Shown: piece after piece, positions 25,272 through 32,839 of the stretch
Numbering within the stretch: position 1 is the stretch's first letter
How the letters are laid out: every line of letters begins with the position of its first letter
NCBI GenBank assembly: GCA_964195995.1
Contig: CAXMQS010000031.1
Location: 1-64,000 of the forward strand
Direction: 5' to 3'
DNA: 64,000 nucleotides
Origin: CAXMQS01 sp964195995
GTDB lineage: Bacteria; Actinomycetota; Acidimicrobiia; Spongiisociales; JAOTWH01
Notes under the pieces: generated by a model
Database searches by the model: none
What the model saw: the letters and a program-made list of their open reading frames with translations, nothing else
What the model was told of the DNA's origin: nothing
Translations under genes and position numbers: made by a program

Positions 25272-25970
25272 TTCCTCCCCCTTAGGGGGAGGTGCCGGAG
25301 TGCCCGCAGGGCGTGGAGGCGGAGGGGGCTTCCGACCGGGCGCGCATCTAGAGGAAGCCCCCCTCCCCGGCTTCGCCGGTACTCCCCCCTAAGGGGGGAG
25401 ACAAGAAGACTGCCAGCTCAGGATCGCCATTTCGTTCCCTCCCCCTTGGGGGGAGGTGCCGGAGGGCCCGGAGGGCGTGGAGGCGGAGGGGGCTTCCTGT
25501 TTGCAGGCCGACCCACCCATCGAGAGACGTCCCACGCGCCCGCTAGGAAGCCCCCCTCCCCGGCTCCGCCGGTACTCCCCCCCTACGGGGGGAGAGACAG
25601 AAAGACTCCCAGCTCATGATCGCCATTTCGTTTCCTCCCCCCTAGGGGGAGGTGCCGGAGCGCCCGGAGGGCGTGGAGGCGGAGGGGGCTTCCGACCAGG
25701 CGCGCATCTAGAGGAAGCCCCCCTCCCTGGCTTCGCCGGTACTCCCCCCTAAGGGGGGAGAGACAAGAAGACTCCCACCTCACCAGACGCGATCGCCACT
25801 TCGTTTCCTCCCCCTTAGGGGGAGGTGCCGGAGGGCCCGGAGGGCGTGGAGGCGGAGGGGGCTTCCTGTCTACAGGCCGACCCACCCATCGAGAGACGCC
25901 CCACGCGCCCGCCAGGAAGCCCCCTCCCCAGCTCCGCCGGTACTCCCCCCTACGGGGCGAGAAACGAAGT
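25272..25970. repeat. Array A: four palindrome-pair units, arranged as two duplicated pairs
   Basis: The 740 bases between two genes hold four units of about 160-200 bases starting near 25272, 25436, 25633 and 25806. Each begins with a hairpin of the type CTCCCCCTTAGGGGGAG, goes on through GGTGCCGGAG to GGAGGGGGCTTCC, then after a spacer repeats the same element in inverted orientation. Spacers of units one and three match each other (containing GGCGCGCATCTAGAGG), and so do those of units two and four (containing CGACCCACCCATCGAGAGAC), so the array arose by duplicating a two-unit block. No convincing gene lies in it; the open frames are low-complexity Pro/Arg/Gly. Confidence 0.9.
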
Positions 25971-25991
25971 CCACCCCCTACCCTCGGGGCC

Positions 25992-26906
25992 ATGCCCGAG
26001 ACCTTCACCACACACGAGATAGCGGCCGGCGTTTGGGCCGCCGTTGCCCCGGGGACCGCGGGTCCGGCGGTTTCCAACGCCGCCATCCTCGACCTCGGAG
26101 ACAAGACAATCGTCGTCGACACCTTCATGACCCTGCTGGCAGCCGAGGAGCTCCAAGCAGAGGCCCACCGACTCACCGGGCGAACGCCCTTTCTCGTCGT
26201 CAACAGCCACTGGCACTCAGACCACGTCTACGGCAATCAGGTATTCGCCGATATCCCCATCGCCGGGACTCGTCGCATGCTGGAGCTCATCGTCGAGGAC
26301 GCGCCCACCCGCGAGGATCTCGACGGCTTTGTCGGAAACCTGCGCACCACGGCCGCCGAGATCGCCGTAACTGCCGACAGCCCCGACCAGGATGAACTGG
26401 CCGCTGGGACCCTGGCGCTGGCCGAGGCGCTGGCGGCCACTGCCACGCGCTTCCAGCTCACGTTGCCGGACGTTCTCATCGGGGACCGGCTCGACATCGA
26501 AGGAGAGCGGTCGCTGAGCATCATCCATTCGGGCAACGGCCATACCGAGAGCGACCTCTTCCTTCACCTCATCGACGAGGATGTCGTCGTCACGGGCGAC
26601 CTGCTGTGGACCGCGATGCACCCCAAGGCCGACGACGGCTTTCCTGCGGAGTGGGCAGCCTCTGTCGCTGCCATTGCACAGCTGACACCCAAGGCGTTGA
26701 TCTCCGGCCACGGCTCCCCCGCCACCCCGGCAGACCTGGCGGCCATGGGTCAGTACATGAAGGACCTCGACGGTCTCGTTGCGGCCGTCCGCGCAGGAGA
26801 TGTCGACCCCGAGACGGCCGACCCCCCACCGGGGTCCGAGGACTGGCAAGGCCTCACTCGATTCCGCAAAGGATTAGCCAGCCTCGCTACACAAGACAAC
26901 GACTAG
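25992..26906 (+). CDS. Metallo-beta-lactamase fold hydrolase
   Basis: The 304-residue protein has the zinc motif NSHWHSDHVYGN near residue 75, a second-ligand His in GNGHTESD, GDLLW with the bridging Asp, and a terminal ISGHGSP. An insertion of about 70 mostly helical residues after the first motif suggests a substrate-specific cap. There is no signal peptide, so it is cytoplasmic. The substrate is unknown. It starts 21 bases after repeat array A and has no visible Shine-Dalgarno. Confidence 0.83.
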   Translation: MPETFTTHEIAAGVWAAVAPGTAGPAVSNAAILDLGDKTIVVDTFMTLLAAEELQAEAHRLTGRTPFLVVNSHWHSDHVYGNQVFADIPIAGTRRMLELIVEDAPTREDLDGFVGNLRTTAAEIAVTADSPDQDELAAGTLALAEALAATATRFQLTLPDVLIGDRLDIEGERSLSIIHSGNGHTESDLFLHLIDEDVVVTGDLLWTAMHPKADDGFPAEWAASVAAIAQLTPKALISGHGSPATPADLAAMGQYMKDLDGLVAAVRAGDVDPETADPPPGSEDWQGLTRFRKGLASLATQDND

Positions 26907-26943
26907 CCCAAAGCTCGTAGCCCGAAGCCAAAAGCCGGCGAGG

Positions 26944-28107
26944 CTACCTGCCCTCTAGCCACGTCCAGGCGTACTTGTCGTCCTCGCAGTCGCGGGCGCC
27001 GGGGCCAAGGGACAGGGGGCGGAAGGTGTCGACCATGACTGCCAGCTCCTCAGTCGCTTCCTTGCCGATGGACGCCTCAACGCTCCCCGGCTGCGGCCCA
27101 TGGGTATGGCCACCGGGGTGCAGCGACACCGAGCCCTCCTCGATGCCAGATCCCTTGCGGCTCATGAAGTTGCCCTCTACATAGAACAACACCTCATCGG
27201 AGTCGACGTTCGAGTGGTGATACGGCGCAGGGATGGCGTCGGGGTGGTAGTCGAACTTGCGAGGCACGAAGCTGCAGATGACCAGGTTGGGGCCCTCGAA
27301 GGTCTGATGAACCGGGGGCGGCTGGTGGATGCGGCCGGTGATGGGCTCGAAGTCGTGGATCGAGAAGGTGTACGGGTAGACGCACCCGTCCCAGCCGACC
27401 ACATCGAATGGATGATTGCTGTAGATGTAGCTCGAGGTGCCGCCGCGGGAGCGGACGAGCACCTCGACGCCCTCGCCTTCCTCGTGGACCAGCTCGGTTG
27501 GGCCCTTGAGGTCGCGCTCGCAATAGGGGCTGTGTTCCAGAAGCTGACCGTTGCGCGAGAGGTACCGCCGCGGTGGACCAACGTGACCTCTGGACTCGAT
27601 GGCCAGAGCGCGGAACTCCAAACCGTCGTCGAGGTCCCAGCGATGGATGGTCGAGGACGGGATCACGACGTAGTCGCCGTCTGTGAAGCGCAACCTTCCA
27701 AAGGGCGACATCAGCGAGCCGCGGCCGCTCTCGATGTAGACGACCTCGTCGCCGATGGCGTTGCGGGTGAGTCCGCTCGACTGGTCGCAAGCCACGTAGG
27801 ACAGATGAACGTCATCGTTGGCCATCAGAAGATGGCGCCCCGTCACCGGGTCGCCACCCTCCTTGAGCTTGTGGGTGCGGAAGTGGCGGGGCCGCAACGG
27901 ATGGTTGGGGCTGGTGGCCTGCTCCTCGACATCGACAGCTTCGATAGCGGTGATGGCGGTCGGCGGGTTGACGTGATAGAGCAGCGACGAGTCGTAACTG
28001 AACCCCTCCTCGCCCATCAGCTCCTCGGTGTAAAGCGAGCCATCTGGCTGGCGGAACTGGGTGTGGCGCTTCGGCGGCACCTCGCCGAGCTGTCTGTAGA
28101 AGGGCAT
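26944..28107 (-). CDS. hmgA: Homogentisate 1,2-dioxygenase-like cupin enzyme
   Basis: The 387-residue protein starts MPFYRQLGEVPPKRHTQFR, characteristic of the bacterial homogentisate dioxygenase family. Iron-site segments are visible as APYHHSNVDSDEVLFY (His and Glu) and LHPGGHTHGPQPG. The enzyme opens the ring of homogentisate in tyrosine degradation. The rest of the pathway (fumarylacetoacetase, maleylacetoacetate isomerase) is not nearby, so the substrate is assumed from family. The start at 28107 is preferred to one 33 bases upstream because the conserved N-terminus begins there. Confidence 0.87.
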   Translation of the reverse strand: MPFYRQLGEVPPKRHTQFRQPDGSLYTEELMGEEGFSYDSSLLYHVNPPTAITAIEAVDVEEQATSPNHPLRPRHFRTHKLKEGGDPVTGRHLLMANDDVHLSYVACDQSSGLTRNAIGDEVVYIESGRGSLMSPFGRLRFTDGDYVVIPSSTIHRWDLDDGLEFRALAIESRGHVGPPRRYLSRNGQLLEHSPYCERDLKGPTELVHEEGEGVEVLVRSRGGTSSYIYSNHPFDVVGWDGCVYPYTFSIHDFEPITGRIHQPPPVHQTFEGPNLVICSFVPRKFDYHPDAIPAPYHHSNVDSDEVLFYVEGNFMSRKGSGIEEGSVSLHPGGHTHGPQPGSVEASIGKEATEELAVMVDTFRPLSLGPGARDCEDDKYAWTWLEGR

Positions 28108-28154
28108 GAACTCAACGATAGACCGATAGCATCGTTGCACACGAGGGAGGATTC

Positions 28155-28715
28155 ATGACCCGCATTAGCACGCTTCTTGCTGTGCTGGCACTGGTTGCCT
28201 TTGCCTGCGGCGACAGCGGCGAGGGAAGCGGCAGCGGCTTCAGCGCCGGTGAACAAGTCCTTTCCGATGCCATAAGAGACTCCATCCTCGAGGACCCAGA
28301 CCCAGACACTCCCTTCGGCACCGAAGAGGCCACCTGTGTCGGGGACGGTGCGGTCAACGCATTCGGCGTCGAAGGTCTTCTCGAGCTCGGCATCACCACG
28401 GAGAACCCTGACCCAGGCGACGCCTTCGACGGCGCAACCGACGAACAGGTAGACAAGGTGATCGACGTCACGCTCGATTGCGTTGACTTCGCCGCAGCAT
28501 TCGTCGACGCGGCTGCCGGCGATATCAGCCAGGAGTCGGCGCAGTGCCTCGGCGACGGCCTCGAGGAAGAGGGCTTGCTTCGCCCGTTGGTCAAGGCCGG
28601 ATTTCAGGACGAGGAGTTCGACATCACCGACGACCCCGAGTCCGGTGCCAAGTTCTTCGAGCTGATCGTCGACTGCCTGTCGGCCGAGGAGCTGGTCAGC
28701 CTCTCCGAAGGCTAG
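28155..28715 (+). CDS. Small acidic lipoprotein with internal duplication
   Basis: This 186-residue protein of unknown family has a lipoprotein signal (LALVAFACGDSG) and a very acidic exported part. It contains two related units, one around TCVGDGAVNAFGVEGLLELG then VTLDCVDF, the other around QCLGDGLEEEGLLRPLVKAG then ELIVDCLSAEE. Each has one Cys at the start and one at the end, suggesting one disulfide per unit. GGGAGG precedes ATG 28155. It is divergent from the homogentisate dioxygenase gene, with about 47 bases between starts. Confidence 0.75.
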   Translation: MTRISTLLAVLALVAFACGDSGEGSGSGFSAGEQVLSDAIRDSILEDPDPDTPFGTEEATCVGDGAVNAFGVEGLLELGITTENPDPGDAFDGATDEQVDKVIDVTLDCVDFAAAFVDAAAGDISQESAQCLGDGLEEEGLLRPLVKAGFQDEEFDITDDPESGAKFFELIVDCLSAEELVSLSEG

Positions 28716-28750
28716 AGCTACTCAGCCCGCCACCAGCTAAGGTCCGCGTC

Positions 28751-30088
28751 ATGCACGATGACCTCACCAGAGCGATCGACGACCTGTTCCCGGCGGTTCG
28801 AGCCGACTACGAACGGCTGATACGCATCCCTTCCGTGAGCGCCCCCGAGTACGACCCAAGCGGCGTCCGGGCTTCGGCCGAGCTCACGATGGAGCTGCTC
28901 GAAGACGCCGGCGTTGACGGCGTGCGAACGCTCCACGTCGAAGGCTGTGACCACCCGGCGGTCTACGGCGAGATCGCGGCACCAGCCGGTGCTCCGACCA
29001 TCACGCTGTACGCCCACCACGACGTCCAGCCAACCGGACCGCTCGACCAGTGGGAGACCGATCCGTTCGAGCCAACGGAACGCGACGGTCGCATCTACGG
29101 CAGAGGCACCTCGGACGACAAGTCGGGGATCGCCATTCACCTGGCGGCGATACGCGCCTTCGACGGCAAGCCGCCGGTAGGCATCAAGCTGTTCATCGAG
29201 GGCGAAGAGGAGAGCGGGTCAGAGCATCTCGACGACTTCATGACCGTCCATGGTCAGCTGCTCGCCTGCGACGCCATCGTCATCGCCGACTCGGGCAATT
29301 GGCGAACCGGTCAACCTGGCCTCGCCACCTCCCTGCGTGGACTCGTCGACTTGATCGTCGAAGTGAGCACGTTGCGATTCGCGGTCCACAGCGGCGAATT
29401 CGGAGGGGCACTCCCCGATGCGCTCACCTGCATGGCCAGGATGTTGGCGTCGCTCCATCATCCGAACGGCGAAGTGGCCGTCGAAGGCTTGGTTTCGGGA
29501 GAGGCAGATCCACTCGACCTGTCCGAAGAAGAACTGCGCGCCCAGTCGGGCGCACTCGACGGCGTCGAGCTGATCGGCGAAGGAACGCTGACGTCGCGGA
29601 TGTGGACAAAGCCATCCATCTCCGTTCTGGCGATAGACGCCCCGCCAGTCGCGGAGGCGATCAACCAACTGGTGGCATCAGCTCGGGCCAAGATCAGCCT
29701 GCGTTTGGCCCCGGGGGATGACCCGGAGCGAGCCGTGGCGGCACTCATCGCCCATCTCGAAGCCAACGTTCCATGGGGAGCCCATTTGACGATCCATCCC
29801 GGAAGCTTGGGCCAGCCCTACGCCCTCGAAACCAGCGGTCCCTTCTTCGATGCCTTCCGGGCCGGCTTCCAAAGAGCATGGGGCAAGGAGCCGGTGAACA
29901 TGGGAGTAGGTGGCTCGATCCCATTCGTCGCTGCATTCGAGGAGGTGCACCCCAACGCCACCGCGCTGCTCACCGGCGCCGCCGACGACCGGAGCCGCGC
30001 CCACGGTCCCAACGAGAGCGTCGACATAGCCGACCTCCGCAAGTCCATGCTGGCGGAAGCCATCGCCCTGCGGCTGATGGCCGGCTAG
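28751..30088 (+). CDS. M20 family metallopeptidase (dipeptidase-like)
   Basis: The 445-residue protein has the M20 metal-site blocks in order: LYAHHDVQPTG (about 80), GRGTSDDKSG (about 117), the catalytic Glu pair in IEGEEESGS (about 150), a lid domain, and a late His in AHGPNESV. Length and motifs match cytosolic dipeptidases and related deacylases. No signal peptide is present. The following membrane-protein gene starts three bases after its stop, so the two are probably co-transcribed. Confidence 0.88.
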   Translation: MHDDLTRAIDDLFPAVRADYERLIRIPSVSAPEYDPSGVRASAELTMELLEDAGVDGVRTLHVEGCDHPAVYGEIAAPAGAPTITLYAHHDVQPTGPLDQWETDPFEPTERDGRIYGRGTSDDKSGIAIHLAAIRAFDGKPPVGIKLFIEGEEESGSEHLDDFMTVHGQLLACDAIVIADSGNWRTGQPGLATSLRGLVDLIVEVSTLRFAVHSGEFGGALPDALTCMARMLASLHHPNGEVAVEGLVSGEADPLDLSEEELRAQSGALDGVELIGEGTLTSRMWTKPSISVLAIDAPPVAEAINQLVASARAKISLRLAPGDDPERAVAALIAHLEANVPWGAHLTIHPGSLGQPYALETSGPFFDAFRAGFQRAWGKEPVNMGVGGSIPFVAAFEEVHPNATALLTGAADDRSRAHGPNESVDIADLRKSMLAEAIALRLMAG

Positions 30089-30091
30089 GAA

Positions 30092-30427
30092 TTGCTCATC
30101 GGGCTGCTCGCAATTGCCGCAGCGTCAGCGCTGTACGCGCTCTACCTAGAGGTGAAGCGCGGACGATCCTTCTTGAAGCTGGTTGAGTGGCTGAAGGCCG
30201 AGCGACCTTCCGAGTGGGAATCGGCCCAGGGCATCGGTCGACGACCCAATATCGAGGACTCCATCGCCAAGCTGCGCCGTGGCCGACTGTCGGCAGACGA
30301 CGAGTTCCTGTCACGGCACGACGCCGCCACCATGGACGGACGAAGGAAGTTGATCGCTCTCACTATCACCGGGTCGGCGATCGTTGTCCTGTTGGCCGGC
30401 ATGACCGTCTTCGACATGAGCTTCTAG
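30092..30427 (+). CDS. Small two-helix membrane protein
   Basis: This 111-residue protein of unknown family starts at TTG 30092 behind an AGGA three bases before it. It has a helix at the N-terminus (LIGLLAIAAASALYALYL), a polar middle of about 60 residues rich in Arg and Glu, and a second helix near the C-terminus (LIALTITGSAIVVLLAGM). The tight spacing after the M20 peptidase gene suggests a shared transcript. Confidence 0.6.
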   Translation: MLIGLLAIAAASALYALYLEVKRGRSFLKLVEWLKAERPSEWESAQGIGRRPNIEDSIAKLRRGRLSADDEFLSRHDAATMDGRRKLIALTITGSAIVVLLAGMTVFDMSF

Positions 30428-30514
30428 CTCCGGTCTTCATCGAGCCCCGTCGCGATCTCGTGATCGTCTTGACCGCGCCTCGACGCCATGTTGCGCACCG
30501 TCTTCGGCTGTCCC

Positions 30515-30551
30515 AGCTCCCTCCGCTCGGCGACATCCCCCTCAAGGGGGA
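30515..30551. repeat. Single partial palindromic element
   Basis: A CCCCCTCAAGGGGG hairpin with the flank CTCCGCTCGGCGAC is one degraded copy of the family seen in arrays A-E. It lies directly after the end of the minus-strand GYD gene and could serve as its terminator. Confidence 0.6.
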
Positions 30552-30554
30552 AGA

Positions 30555-30896
30555 TCAGCGACCTGAGGTGCGGGAGTCGGTTGGGGGTGTGTAGTCGGGG
30601 TGCATCTTGACCGCTTCGTCAACCTCTTCCGGTGTGAGCAGCGGCGTTGTCACCAGACTGGAGACGGCACCGCCCGAGGCGAAGGCTGCAGCCAGAGCAG
30701 CCATGGCCGTGTTGCTCGGCATATCCAGGAAGCCGACGACATCGGCGTGGCCGAACGAGAAGTAATAGCCCTCGAGCTTGCCTCCCATGCTCTCAACCGC
30801 CTTCTTGACAGCCAAGTGGCGACGCGATCCGCCCTCGTCGATCACTCCAGCCATCCCGGCCGCCGAAAGACTGCCTTGAACCATGTACTTAGGCAT
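30555..30896 (-). CDS. GYD domain protein
   Basis: The 113-residue protein starts MPKYMVQGSLSAAGMAGV and has the alpha/beta repeats and EGYYFSFGHADVVGFLDMP typical of the GYD domain family, a ferredoxin-like fold of unknown function. GGAGG lies five bases before the ATG. It is divergent from the M15 peptidase gene across repeat array B. Confidence 0.8.
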   Translation of the reverse strand: MPKYMVQGSLSAAGMAGVIDEGGSRRHLAVKKAVESMGGKLEGYYFSFGHADVVGFLDMPSNTAMAALAAAFASGGAVSSLVTTPLLTPEEVDEAVKMHPDYTPPTDSRTSGR

Positions 30897-30995
30897 CTGC
30901 CCTCCTTCTGTTGGAAGCCCAACCTAGACGATGCGCGGCCACGCTTTCTGATGTCCTCTTCCTCTGGGGGGCCAAGCGACGCGAGAAGGCCTCCT

Positions 30996-31440
30996 GTTTC
31001 CTCCCCCCTAGGGGGAGGTGTCGAGCGAAGCGAGGTGGAGGGATTCCCGTTCCCCCCATCTGAAGCGATGCAGAGGAGGCTTGTCCGTTTCCTCCCCCCT
31101 AGGGGGAGGTGTCGAGCGAAGCGAGGCGGAGGGAGGTGGAGGGATTCCCGTTCCCCCCATCTGAAGCGATGCAGAGGAGGCATGTCCGTTTCCTCCCCCC
31201 TTGGGGGGAGGTGCCGAGCGAAGCGAGGTGGAGGGATTCCCGTTCCCCCCGCCTGAAGCGATGCAGAGGAGGCTTGTCCGTTTCCTCCCCCCCTAGGGGG
31301 AGGTGCCGAGCGAAGCGAGGCGGAGGGGGCTTCCTGTTCCCAGGGCTGGTCCCGATTTGCTCGCACAGGTGGCCGAAAAGCCGCGCCCGCCAGGAAGCCC
31401 CCTCCCCGGCTTCGCCGGTACTCCCCCCTACGGGGGGAGA
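30996..31440. repeat. Array B: palindromic units in a divergent intergenic region
   Basis: Four units of about 75-105 bases each begin with CTCCCCCCTAGGGGGAGG or a close form and continue GTGTCGAGCGAAGCGAGG through GGAGGGATTCCCGTTCCCCC and a shared tail (CTGAAGCGATGCAGAGGAGG). A fifth, longer unit from about 31284 has GGAGGGGGCTTCC and the inverted partner, as in array A. They fill the 570 bases between the divergent starts of the GYD and M15 genes; promoters for both must lie within or beside them. Confidence 0.9.
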
Positions 31441-31467
31441 AACCTTGCGTTGGCTACCTTCCTGGTC

Positions 31468-32358
31468 ATGAAGCCCATCGGCTCCGTCGCGGTCCTGCTG
31501 CTGATCGCTACCGCCTGCAGCGACAGCGGAGCAACGACCTCAACTTCGATGCCCCCACCATCGACAACAACGACTGCGCCGGCGGCGATCGCTCCAACGA
31601 CCTCTATGACAACCACCCCGGTTCCGGCCACAACAACCACTGTGGCGCCGAACCCCTTTGCCCGCCCCGAGTGGATGGGCACAAGGCTGCTGGTGCTGCG
31701 CGACGACGGCTTCGGCGAGATCCCGGCTACGCCTGCGGTGTTCGACCCACGGGCTCTGGAGACGCTCGACCTGTTGCCGCCTCCGTCCGACGATGAGTTC
31801 GTATCGACGTTCGGACCCGTCCCCGACGACGTGCTGGCGCGTAGCTCGTGGGTCGAGGAGTGCCCCGTTAGCCCCAAGGACCTGAGTTACATCACCGTGA
31901 GCCATTGGGGCTTCGACGAGCGCTACCACACGGGCGAGATGATCGTCAACGCCGAGGTAGCAGCTGAAGTCGTTGCAGTCTTCGAACAGCTGCACGCCGC
32001 CCAGTTCCCCATCGAACAGATGCGGGTCATCCTCAAAGAGGAGATCGATGCCCACCCCACCGGCGATTGGAACGACACCACGTCGTTCGTGTGCCGACCG
32101 GCCGTTGGCTCTGGCAATTGGTCACAGCACGCTTTCGGACTTGCCATCGACATCAACCCGTTCCACAACCCCTACCTCAAGGGCGACCTGGTGCTCCCCG
32201 AGCTGGCCTCCGCTTACCTCGATCGCGCCGATCTGCGCGAGGGCATGGTGGAAGCAGGCGACATCGCCTACCGGGCCTTCACCGAAATCGGCTGGGGATG
32301 GGGCGGCCAGTGGAACAGCCTCAAAGACTGGATGCACTTCAGCCGCAGCGGTCATTAG
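31468..32358 (+). CDS. M15 family D,D- or L,D-peptidase lipoprotein
   Basis: From ATG 31468 the 296-residue protein has a lipoprotein signal (VLLLIATACSDS), a Thr/Pro-rich linker to about residue 62 and a C-terminal peptidase domain with the zinc motif SQHAFGLAIDINPFHNP and a final His in DWMHFS, as in VanY-like and L-alanyl-D-glutamate peptidases. It should act on peptidoglycan outside the membrane. The middle domain (65-150) is unassigned. Confidence 0.85.
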   Translation: MKPIGSVAVLLLIATACSDSGATTSTSMPPPSTTTTAPAAIAPTTSMTTTPVPATTTTVAPNPFARPEWMGTRLLVLRDDGFGEIPATPAVFDPRALETLDLLPPPSDDEFVSTFGPVPDDVLARSSWVEECPVSPKDLSYITVSHWGFDERYHTGEMIVNAEVAAEVVAVFEQLHAAQFPIEQMRVILKEEIDAHPTGDWNDTTSFVCRPAVGSGNWSQHAFGLAIDINPFHNPYLKGDLVLPELASAYLDRADLREGMVEAGDIAYRAFTEIGWGWGGQWNSLKDWMHFSRSGH

Positions 32359-32430
32359 CTAGCGACCCGACGCGAGCAGCCGCGAGCCAAGGAACCCCAG
32401 GGCCAACCCGGCAAGTAAGCCGACTGCCAT
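32359..32430 (-). CDS. Possible 23-residue hydrophobic peptide
   Basis: The minus strand reads ATG then AVGLLAGLALGFLGSRLLAS and GR to a stop, with GAGG eight bases before the ATG. It abuts the stop codon of the convergent M15 gene. A single short membrane peptide is plausible but the open frame is too short to be certain. Confidence 0.25.
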   Translation of the reverse strand: MAVGLLAGLALGFLGSRLLASGR

Positions 32431-32839
32431 CCCCGAGCGCCTCGTTGGTGACGATGCGCACGAGCCACGGGCCCGGCCGATCAGGGCTTCTCTGCCATGG
32501 AGGCATCCTTGCTACACCGGCCGCTCGAAGAGGGTTCCGCCAACTCTGAGAGCGCGAAAAAAGAACCAGGCTCCGCTGGCGTAGCGGTGGCAGCGCGTTG
32601 CTAGATTCAAACTAAGTGGTGAATAACGAGGTGACTTCCCCGTTGAGTCCTGCTCCGCGCGCTACCCAGCGAGTACTGGAGCCGATTCTCACCATCCCCA
32701 CCGTCACCCAGAGGTCCGGAGTCCCCGGACCTTCTTCTATTAGAAGGGCGATGGCCCGATCGCGTCGCCTGGGGGCGACGACGATCTCACGACCGCAGGC
32801 CGACCGGCCGGTGGCGCGTCCCGATTTCGAGGAGGACCT
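32431..32839. other. Upstream region of the nucleotidase gene, with a hairpin
   Basis: I see no gene in these 409 bases. A GGTCCGG/CCGGACC hairpin at 32713-32731 followed by TTCTTCT looks like an intrinsic terminator or attenuator inside the leader. GGTGAAT at 32618 and GGTGACT at 32630 form a short direct repeat. GAGGAGG just before ATG 32840 is a strong ribosome-binding site. Confidence 0.4.

Noticed and set aside
25071..26203. Open frames inside arrays A and B (Pro/Arg/Gly-rich)
   Set aside because: They arise from the repeats and appear in several frames; no start signals or domains.
25272..31440. Repeat arrays as CRISPR
   Set aside because: Units are long, variable and internally palindromic with no constant short repeat and unique spacers, and no cas genes are nearby.
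32618..32636. PHO-box-like direct repeat before the nucleotidase gene
   Set aside because: GGTGAAT and GGTGACT are 12 bases apart rather than 11 and no third unit is seen; phosphate control remains possible but is not shown.
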